Source: Cyrtodaria siliqua
Lineage: Eukaryota > Mollusca > Bivalvia > Adapedonta > Hiatellidae
Assembly (NCBI GenBank): GCA_037043455.1
Contig: JAWPHD010000228.1
Span: 248,001 to 312,000 of the forward strand
DNA length: 64,000 nt
Direction of reading: 5' to 3'
Made by a program: the position numbers and the translations under genes. The notes beneath the pieces are model-generated. The model worked only from the letters and a program-made list of their open reading frames with translations, was not told the DNA's origin and did no database searches. Positions 57,510 to 64,000 of the stretch are shown here, one piece after another. Numbering within the stretch: position 1 is the first letter of the stretch; each line of letters opens with the position of its first letter.

Positions 57510-58020
57510 TTACATCAATCATCCATTCACATGTATACTTAGCGGACCTACTTCGAGCGACAGGACATACCTTGTGAAGAACATTTTACGAGATAATTTG
57601 AAGAGGCTAATCGTATTATCTGGCTTTATAAACGGTGGCAGCCATTGTACGATGTAATCAAAACAACAGTCAGTCCGAATATAGAATTTATACAAGGAAT
57701 ACCGTTAAATTTGGAAAGAGATGAGTTTCTTGATCCGAACATCAGAAATTTAATTATTCTGGACGATTTCATGTCATTGTGCAGCAAGGATCCACGTATC
57801 ATAGATTTGTTTATTGAAGGATGTTATCACAGGAATATCTCAGTCATCACTTTGAACTAAAACTTATATTTCAGTAAAGATCCGACACAACGAAGAAATT
57901 GTCACTATCTTATATTGTTCAACAATCCTGTGGATAAACAATCAGTCATGACATGTATCCTCAAAATCCACAATATTTCATGCGTCATTTTAGTTTTGCG
58001 ATGAATAGCGGACCTTTTTC
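57510..58020 (+). pseudogene. A32-type (FtsK/HerA superfamily) DNA-packaging ATPase, inactivated
   Basis: In Polintons, adintoviruses and large DNA viruses this ATPase pumps the genome into the capsid. The Walker A region at about 57541-57570 reads GPTSSDRT in place of the expected GxTxSGKT, so the essential glycine and lysine are both changed. Walker B follows at about 57750-57765 (NLIILDD), then a CYHRNISVITLN segment characteristic of the family. An in-frame TAA at 57858-57860 replaces what should be Gln just after it; beyond, NLYFSKDPTQRRNCHY and LFNNPVDKQ continue in frame. A frameshift near 57600 separates Walker A from the rest and another lies near 57950. Clearly a fossil; family assignment is firm from motif order. 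Confidence 0.8.
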
Positions 58021-58043
58021 TCACTAGTTAGTAGATCTTAAAC

Positions 58044-58170
58044 TAGCCTAATAAATTGGCTCCTATGCAGTTTTTTTTTATTATTCTGACGTTCTATGTA
58101 ACTGCATATGTTGATGCTCGCCAATACGAAAAATTTCAAAAGAGCATTAAACGTGTATTTTAACACACTA
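58044..58170. mobile_element. 127-bp deletion derivative of the 5.86-kb element, 9-bp TSD
   Basis: ATCTTAAAC at 58035-58043 and 58171-58179 flanks 127 bp. The first about 73 bp equal 41059-41132 (TAGCCTAATAAATTGGCTCC ... CTGCATAT) and the rest equals 46856-46915 (GTTGATGCTCGCCAATACG ... TTTTAACACACTA). It is therefore a MITE-like derivative keeping only the two termini, inserted between the ATPase and zinc-finger pseudogenes of the virus-like element. Confidence 0.9.
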
Positions 58171-58214
58171 ATCTTAAACCTATAACCCTAGAAGCAAATC
58201 GACTTCGCACTAAT

Positions 58215-58950
58215 GTATTTAAAGGAGAATGGGACACCGACGAGAAAACATTGAGCAATCAAAGTCCATGCCATAAGGAGGCTATAAGGGAACAAGAATC
58301 AGCGTTGGCAAACTATCATAAAGTGCGTGAACAATCAGAACTGTGTGAACCATCATCCGACGAAAGTGGTAACGATAGCGATTGCAGTCCCGATATGCCA
58401 ATTTGTGACGAGTATGGTATTACGTTCGGGGACAGTCACTCTCTCCAAAAACATGGTAAGAAATGGTGTGTGGCTAAAAAACGATTAGTTGATTCAGAGG
58501 ATGAAGAGGAACCAGAACAAAAGCGTTAGAAATCAATCGATGTGGAGCGTGAAGAAGATTCTGAAAACGGAGAGAGGTGGGAACAAAGTGTTCGATATAA
58601 ATAAACATGTGAGAGATTTTAACAAATCTAAATGGGAACAGAAAGTAGAACAATACCAGAATGAAGGAATGTCTCTAAAGGAGGCTAAGAAAGAGGCTGA
58701 CTTAAAGTTGGAGACCGACTATACGAAAGATGTGATGAAATTATACGGTCAAATTAACACCTACATTTTACAGTTGAAACACGGCGTAAGTCATAAAGAA
58801 ATCATGGGTGATATACAGGATTTCTTAGAACGAGGATTTAAAGTGAAGGCAGCCATACAGTCAGCTTTGGTCATAAATAAACATTTGAGTGAAGGCACAC
58901 TGAATAATAATGATTCGGATAGCATTGATGAAGAAACAGAAAATGAGTAG
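58215..58950 (+). pseudogene. Zinc-finger plus helical-domain protein of the virus-like element, broken
   Basis: Two frames read as one broken gene. The first (open to 58529) has a charged N-terminal part, an acidic Ser-rich linker (SSDESGNDSDCS), then a finger: ICDEYGITF..SLQKH..KWC, C2H(C)-like with the second Cys replaced by Tyr, ending in a Glu/Asp-rich stretch and TAG. After a frame change near 58580 the second frame (to 58950) gives a helical region: HVRDFNKSKWEQKVEQYQN, KEAKKEADLKLETDYTKDV, then IMGDIQDFLERGFKVKAAIQ and an acidic C terminus. I have an impression of similar finger-plus-helical proteins in bivalve virus-like elements but cannot name the family; function unknown (DNA binding inferred from the finger). 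Confidence 0.6.
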
Positions 58951-59451
58951 GATGGTGAGGATGTTGATGAACCAGAGTGAACAGAAATTTAAACACTTTG
59001 GACATATATGAACGTTTATAGTTTATATTTTACGCTATGAAAATGTTAGTTCGTTGGTTACATTGGACTTATTTGATAAACATTATATTTATGTCAATGA
59101 AGACATTGTAAAACAATATCTGCACCATTTGTAAAATATTCTTCATGTGTTCTTCTCACATTTACAAATGTTTTAACGAGTGCGAATTATATGTAATAAA
59201 AGTAGTCAGTCGACATGTGGTTTGGTATACTTTAGATGATTATATTTTAATGTATTGTTCATGACCTTCTTCTACGCCGCATAATCTAAATAAATTGATG
59301 CATGCTACATATATAATTGTAAGGTAATTTAAAATAAAAAGCAGTTTGTTATTTCATAAATAACCCATATACAATATTATATATTAAACAAATTGTATTT
59401 ACCCCGCTCAATATAGTACGCAAGGGATTAGGGTGGTCCCCTTGAAGCACT
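58951..59451. other. AT-rich intergenic region between convergent genes
   Basis: No frame or repeat supported. It separates the + strand ATPase/zinc-finger pair from the - strand TBP-like gene, so the two transcription units would converge here. AATAAA occurs at about 59290 (+) and several AT-rich polyadenylation-like motifs are present. Confidence 0.4.
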
Positions 59452-59828
59452 TTACAAGAGTTGTAATTCTAATAATGTAGGTATAACACAATCATAAAAT
59501 TGTCCGTCTGTTTTGATTCCCGTTATCAGTACGGATCCAGTATGAAAACATGTGAAATGAATAGTATCCTTCACAAACATGGCCGCAGGGAACCGCTCGG
59601 GTTCGTAGGAACCCTTGTAATATTTCACAAGCTTGTAGCGGTCCAAAGGTCCATCCAATTTGTAATACGCTGACGACATTTTAGATATGTTGATGGTCGT
59701 CAAATTCACGTTCCATCCCATTCGTTGTAAAAGTCTGGCATGTCGTCTCACTAGTCGCCTGGCTTCAATTATAGACTCGACTTTACCATTGACCATCATT
59801 TTTCCACTGGAATCATAACTGACTGCTG
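59452..59828 (-). CDS. TATA-binding-protein-like (TBP core) protein, N-terminally incomplete
   Basis: The frame (first Met at 59799, open upstream to 59828, where a stop precedes it) aligns to the eukaryotic TBP core from the middle of the first repeat to the end of the second. Landmarks: SSGKMMVNGK, ARRLVRRHARLLQRMGW (cf. the basic helix), INISKM, then SYEPERFPAAMF, the short strand with CFHTGSVLITG and a final helix ending LLELQLL. The two repeat-2 Phe positions that TBP inserts into the TATA minor groove appear kept (in RFPA and TCFHT). The first half of repeat 1 is absent; a CTG/GTA repeat (59822-59903) replaces the upstream part. TBP directs transcription starts; a copy here could serve the element's own promoters. 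Diverged but with no internal stop. Confidence 0.75.
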
Positions 59829-59903
59829 TTACCTACTACTGCTGCTGCTGCTGTTACCTACTACTGCTGCTGATACCTACTACTAATGATGCTGCTGCTA
59901 CAT
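59822..59903 (-). repeat. CTG/GTA-type short tandem repeat between two minus-strand frames
   Basis: On + the repeats read GCTGTTACCTACTACTGCTG and variants, three rounds. On the minus strand they contribute Ser/Gln codons at the end of the 109-aa frame (ending SSRYQQQ) and a stop directly before the TBP-like frame. Expansion here may have disrupted the TBP N-terminal half. Confidence 0.8.
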
Positions 59904-60190
59904 GTCCAGGGTTTAATTAGGTTAGCGCATCTGTATTCTTCCAATAAATATTTGATGATAATTTCGTCAAAAACAAAGTCGCGCATCCATTCTTGAAATG
60001 TACACCATTGCTTTTTGCCTTGTAGTTTGCAAGAACATACAAAAGTATCGTAAGTTTCCCTTCGACTTAATGAAGATTCCATAAAACATTTGTTCAGAGT
60101 GCGATAATAAGGGTATTGTCTTATAAACGTAAGATTCAGTGGTATCCACAGAGGTGTATTGTATAGTGTTATAAAATCTATAGGATCCAT
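59861..60190 (-). CDS. Unrecognised 109-aa protein of the virus-like element (MDPxDF family)
   Basis: Starts MDPIDFITLYNTPLWIPLNL, contains FIRQYPYYRTLNKCFMESS, a Cys-containing middle (CSCKLQGKKQWC) and QEWMRDFVFDEIIIKYLLEE. Its first about 28 codons lie in the right inverted repeat, and a diverged copy of the same start is present in the left repeat at 57223. It is upstream of and co-directional with the TBP-like frame, 33 bp away across a short tandem repeat. No domain recognised; the last about 15 residues come from the repeat, so the true C terminus may be lost. Confidence 0.5.
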   Translation of the reverse strand: MDPIDFITLYNTPLWIPLNLTFIRQYPYYRTLNKCFMESSLSRRETYDTFVCSCKLQGKKQWCTFQEWMRDFVFDEIIIKYLLEEYRCANLIKPWTCSSSIISSRYQQQ

Positions 60191-60379
60191 TGAATTATGC
60201 CAAATGTAAGTTGAGGCTCTACAATGGAGCTCTGATATTCACCATGTTTGAACTATGTTATTTTATTCTATTAATCCATTGTTAATAATAGTTCTAGCAC
60301 ATCAGGCGCACAATAGAGACTCTAGATATACCGGAGACATATAACGTGATCAAAAGAACCAATCCCAGAGCCCATGCAG

Positions 60380-60590
60380 TTACATTTATTTTCTCCCGGC
60401 CTTTGACGTTCTGTATAAAATTCTTGCACACTTTCTCCAGTTGCCACATTTCCAAATACTCCTTCCAAGTTGGCCACCATCGTTTTCATATACATCTTAC
60501 CTTCTCTTACGCAGCTCACTTCGTATTTCCATTCCTCGAACGTCACTTCGTTTTGGCTTTTTCTCTTCGCCTGAGAACATTTTGTCATTA
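60380..60590 (-). pseudogene. Gag-like (Ty3/Gypsy, PNMA-type) fragment
   Basis: The minus frame reads EVTFEEWKYEVSCV near its start, then, after an apparent internal deletion, NLEGVFGNVATGES and QEFYTERQRPGEN. These are landmark segments of the Gag/PNMA-like capsid domain in invertebrate Ty3/Gypsy elements. The frame is shorter than that domain, and the 3' part shifts before ending against the virus-like element at about 60370. With the RT fragment at 56100-56478 on the same strand, it indicates that the virus-like element inserted between gag and pol of an older retrotransposon. Confidence 0.65.
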
Positions 60591-60705
60591 ATGGCCTTAT
60601 CTTCTACACTCTATTCATTCCTTTCCGTTTTTATGTCTTGTGTTCCTTGACTTGGTTTACAGTCATATCGTGGTGACTCCAGAATTAGTTTCTCCTTCTT
60701 ACACA
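60591..60705. other. Short unassigned stretch
   Basis: Flank of the Gag-like fragment; no feature supported. Confidence 0.4.
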
Positions 60706-62570
60706 GTAAATTAGTTAAGAGTCAGCTATGCTACATTATGTGCAGGTATGCAAGCTAGCTTATAGTTTACTAGTTAAGATTCAACTGTGTATATTTTGAG
60801 GAGATATTCAAGCTAGCTTATAGTACACTGGTAAAAGAGTCAACTGTGCTACATTTTGGGCAGATATGCACGCTAGCCTAGAGTCCACTAGTTAAAGAGT
60901 CTAATGTTCTACATTTAATGCAGTTATGCACGTAAGCATATAGTCTATTAGTTAAGAGTCAGCTGTGCTACATTATGTGCAGCTATACAAGCTAGCTTTT
61001 AGTCCACTAGTTAAAAGAGTCAGCTGTGCTACATTCTGTGCAGGCATGCAGGCTAGCTTATAGTCTACTAGTTAAGTCAGATATGCTACATTCTGTACAG
61101 GCATGCAAGCTAGCTTATAGTCTACGTCAGATATGCTACATTCTGTGCAGGCATGCAGGCTAGCTTATAGTCTACTAGTTGTCAGATATGCTACATTCTG
61201 TGCAGGCATGCACGCTAGCTTATAGTCTACTTGTTAAGTCAGATATGCTACATTCTGTGCAGGCATGCACGCTAGCTTATAGTCTACTAGTTAAGAGTCA
61301 GATATGCTACATTATGTGCAGGCATGCAAGCTAGCTTATAGTCTACTAGTTAAAAGTCAGCTGTGCTACATTCTGTGCAGGCATGCAGGCTAGCTTATAG
61401 TCTACTAGTTAAGAGTCAGCAGTGTTGTATTCTGTGTAAGCTAGCTTATAACCCACTAGTTAAGAGTCAGCTATGCTACATTCTGTGCAGATATGCAAGC
61501 TATTTTTCAGTCCACTAGTCAAGAGTCACCTGTGCTACATTCAGTGCAGGTATGCTCGTTAGCCTATAGTCCACTAGCTAACAGTCAGCTGTGCTACATT
61601 CTGTGCAGTTGTGCACGTTAGCCTATAATCCACTAGTTAAGAGTCAGCTGTGTTATATTTTGTGCAGGTATGCACGCTAGGCTAGGATCCACTAGTTAAG
61701 AGTCAGCTGTGTTATATTCTGTGCAGGTATGCACGCTAGGTTAGGATCCACTAGTTAAGAGTCAGCTGTGTTATATTCTGTGCAGGTATGCACGCTAGGT
61801 TAGGATCCACTAGTTAAGAGTCAGCTGTGTTATATTCTGTGCAGGTATGTATGCTAGGTTTAATAGGATCCACTAGTTAAGAGTCAGCTGTGCTACATTC
61901 TGTGCAGGTATGCACGCTAGCTTATAGTCCACAGCCAAGATTCAACTGTTCTACATTCTGTGCAGATGTGAAATCTAGGTTACAGTCAACTAGTTAAGAG
62001 TCAGCTTTGATACATGTTGTGCACGCTAGCCTACAAGTCCATTAGTTAAGAGACAACTGTTCTTCTGTCTGTGCAAGTATGCAAGCTAGCCTATAGTCCA
62101 CAAAGCAAGAGTCAACTGTGCTACATTCTGTGCAGGTATGCAAGCTAGCCTGTAGACCACTAGTTAAAGAGCCAACTTTACTACATTCTGTGCAGGTATG
62201 CAAGCTAGCCTACAGTCCACTAGTTAAAAAGCCAACTGTGCTACATTCTGTGCAGGTATGCAAGCTAGCCTACACAAGTTAAAGAGCCAACTTTGCTACA
62301 TTCTGTGCAGGTATGCAAGCTAACCTACAGCCGACTAGTTAAAGAGCCAACTGTGCTACATTCTGTGCAGGTATGCAAGCTAGCATCTTGTCCACTAGTT
62401 AAAGAGCCAACTTTGCTACATTCTGTGCAGGTATGCAAGCTTGCCTATAGTCCAGCTGGTAAGAGCCAACCGTGCTACATTTAGGGCAGGTATGCAAGCT
62501 AGCCTATAATCCACTAGGTAAGAGTCAACTGTGCTCCATTATGTACAAGTATGCAAGCTAGCTACTGTAA
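60706..62570 (+). repeat. 59-bp minisatellite, ~31 units
   Basis: The unit is AGTCAGCTGTGCTACATTCT, GTGCAGGTATGCAAGCTAGC, TTATAGTCCACTAGTTAAG with a 59-bp period where clean (AGTCAGCTG at 61701, 61760, 61819). Local variants form blocks: TTAGGATCCACTAG at 61680-61870, AAGAGCCAACTTTGCTACAT at 62160-62420, and shortened units at 61080-61300. AAGCTAGCTT/CACTAGT words make each unit locally palindromic. Confidence 0.95.
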
Positions 62571-62935
62571 ATGAGGCATTCTATTTGATCATCTTATTCA
62601 GATTTTTCCATCAATCCGTTCAAACGTATGCTTGCTTTTCATTCCGTTACGATTTTAGACAATTTTGCTGTAGACTATGATAATGTATCAATTTTGTTCG
62701 GAATATGTAGAAGTTGACCATGTCTTGCATCAAACTCTTAATATTCCCAGTTTAATAATGACATATTTGATGATATTCACCAACTTTAAACTTCGATTAT
62801 TTGAATTTCATCTGCATTATAATTTACAGATTTCTTTGTATAGATTTGGCGTACGCATAACAAATACATTTTTATCTAGAATTAGCAATTTTATATAGAG
62901 ACAAATATGGATTCTTTCTCTTTTTTAACCATTTC
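62571..62935. other. Unique AT-rich sequence, nothing recognised
   Basis: The frame at 62677-62898 (+) is AT-biased and unrecognised. Confidence 0.4.
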
Positions 62936-63108
62936 AGTGGCATAATGTTAGAGCATCCACCTCGCATGCAGGAGGTTACAGGTTAGATCCAAGGCCAGGC
63001 CATACCAACCAAATATTCCATCAAAATGGTACTAGTAGCTCCCTTGCTTGATGGGTTTAATTCAGGGCTGGGCCACAGAAAACCAACAAAATAAAAATTA
63101 AAAACACT
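62936..63108 (+). mobile_element. tRNA-derived SINE
   Basis: A tRNA-like head: an A box-like GTGGCATAATGTTAGAGC at about 62937-62954, an anticodon-arm-like CACCTCGCATGCAGGAGG, and a degenerate B box GGTTAGATCC at 62991-63000. A body of about 80 bp (GTAGCTCCCTTGCTTGATGG) and an A-rich tail (AAAATAAAAATTAAAAAC) follow. The linked body and tail argue for a SINE and against a tRNA gene. Confidence 0.75.
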
Positions 63109-64000
63109 CATTAATTGGTTAATTAAATATATTAAAGTAAATCTACATGGTAAACTTGCAAAAGTATGAGATCAAAACATTTTCAAGCAAATCTTCAAAT
63201 AAAAATAGAAATCTACATAAAGCTTGTAGTAAGAATGTCATAGTACATACATTTTACAAAGTAAAAATAATTATTATGTTCAAACAGTAAACAATGTCAA
63301 GAAAGCGATATCTGAAGTATTCCATTCTCTCAAGAAGTGCTTTCACGTTTTTAGAGTGCATGTGTTTGATTTGTCCTGTTGGAAATTGTTTGCATATGTG
63401 TAGAGTGTTACAGTGAGTGAACATATTACAGTTATTGCCTCTATGAGACATATATTTAAAGCACAATATGTATATTATCAAAAGATATAATTTTTTTAAA
63501 TAATATCACTATTTAGAAAGACATACAATGAATTCTAGAGTAATATAGTATTTGGATTGAAATCACTCTGTCTCATGTCTGCATTTTTGCGTGACAATAG
63601 TAACAATTTAAAAACATATACCAGAAACTACTACCGGTATATAACAATATTAATCTGATTTGCACAAATCATTGGCCAACAGAAAAATATACAATCTCAC
63701 AATCTAGAAATAGGTATTATATATCAATGTAAATGCATTTATCACATAACTTGCGGTGTGCAAGATATATTTATCATATTACATTAGTGAAATAAATAAG
63801 TAAATGAAAGCCGAGTCATCGTTCAGTCTATTCAGTTCAGCTTGCTGTTCATTTAACTTGTCTCATCAATTTCCATAACCATTAAAAAACTTCCTATTAC
63901 AGAAATTGACTAGGAAGTTCCGTTGTTGGTCGTCATACAGAGAAGATCGAGTTAACATATGACGTCATCCTACAAACATACGTCATCGTACAACAACCAG
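63109..64000. other. Unique AT-rich sequence, nothing recognised
   Basis: No repeat family or coding signature supported. The last about 50 bp contain TATGACGTCATCC and ACGTCATCG (CRE-like words). Confidence 0.4.

Larger units (their letters stand above)
56632..60371. mobile_element. Virus-like (Polinton/adintovirus-like) element with inverted repeats, degraded
   Basis: Left block 56668-56771 is the reverse complement of 60264-60367 (about 90% by eye), and 57151-57296 matches 60117-60260 in complement. The left side additionally has the terminal unit duplicated in tandem (56632-56853 and about 56854-57068). Between the repeats lie remains of a packaging ATPase (+), a zinc-finger/helical protein (+), a TBP-like protein (-) and a 109-aa unknown protein (-). 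Polintons and adintoviruses have inverted repeats and an A32-type ATPase; no protein-primed polymerase, integrase or capsid gene is visible, so this is a small or internally deleted relative. It interrupts a Gypsy-like element. It also carries the 127-bp insertion at 58044-58170. Confidence 0.7.

Noticed and set aside
60706..62570. CRISPR-like array
   Set aside because: Regular 59-bp period but no distinction between conserved repeats and unique spacers; eukaryotic context. It is a minisatellite.

Overview
This window is eukaryotic, AT-rich, and built almost entirely of repeats and mobile-element debris. I see no intact host gene, no rRNA gene and no bacterial-type operon. Several repeat families are ones I associate with bivalve molluscs: heads reading ACAAGAGG, bodies reading GGGCCATAACTC, and tails with a GACG-rich stretch, a hairpin and AGAGCTAAAAA. 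A heterodont (venerid-like) clam is my best guess. That assignment comes from remembered repeat character and was not checked against a database.

Layout, 1-31.5 kb: two long copies and a truncated third copy of a composite tandem unit of about 13.4-14 kb. The unit runs in this order: a 50-bp minisatellite; stacked dispersed elements of the ACAAGAGG families; a 45-bp minisatellite, part of it in 192-bp higher-order repeats; a 24-bp satellite that flips orientation in the middle to form a giant inverted repeat; and about 0.5 kb of spacer. The copies differ by clean insertions and deletions: a 483-bp TA-flanked MITE in copy B, a hairpin-rich insertion and a palindromic insertion in copy A, and a 265-bp microhomology deletion in copy A. 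Upstream, at 0.66-1.0 kb, lies a retrocopy with a poly(A) tract, a polyadenylation signal and a 17-bp target duplication.

Layout, 31.5-56 kb: dispersed elements with internal 320-bp tandem repeats; three 250-bp tandem units carrying a near-hammerhead core on the minus strand; several TTAA-flanked foldback and piggyBac-type MITEs; SINE-like insertions; and minisatellites of 30, 39, 52, 57, 58 and about 170 bp. The main structural discovery here is a 5.86-kb element at 41059-46915, flanked by a 10-bp target duplication. It contains a roughly 2-kb inverted repeat and G-rich minisatellites. Its two ends recur fused together as a 127-bp deletion derivative at 58044-58170, which has its own 9-bp target duplication.

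Layout, 56-60.6 kb: the richest part. A decayed Ty3/Gypsy-like retrotransposon (Gag-like fragment on the right, reverse-transcriptase fragment on the left, both minus strand) is split by a roughly 3.7-kb virus-like element bounded by inverted repeats. That element carries remains of an A32-type (FtsK/HerA-like) packaging ATPase, a zinc-finger plus helical protein, an unrecognised 109-aa protein whose start lies inside the inverted repeat, and a reading frame closely resembling the TATA-binding protein core. The ATPase and the zinc-finger gene carry stops and frameshifts, so this copy is a fossil. The gene set (packaging motor plus TBP-like factor in a small inverted-repeat element) is the best candidate here for an undescribed system.

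60.7-62.6 kb is a 59-bp minisatellite. The rest, to 64 kb, is unique AT-rich DNA with one tRNA-derived SINE.
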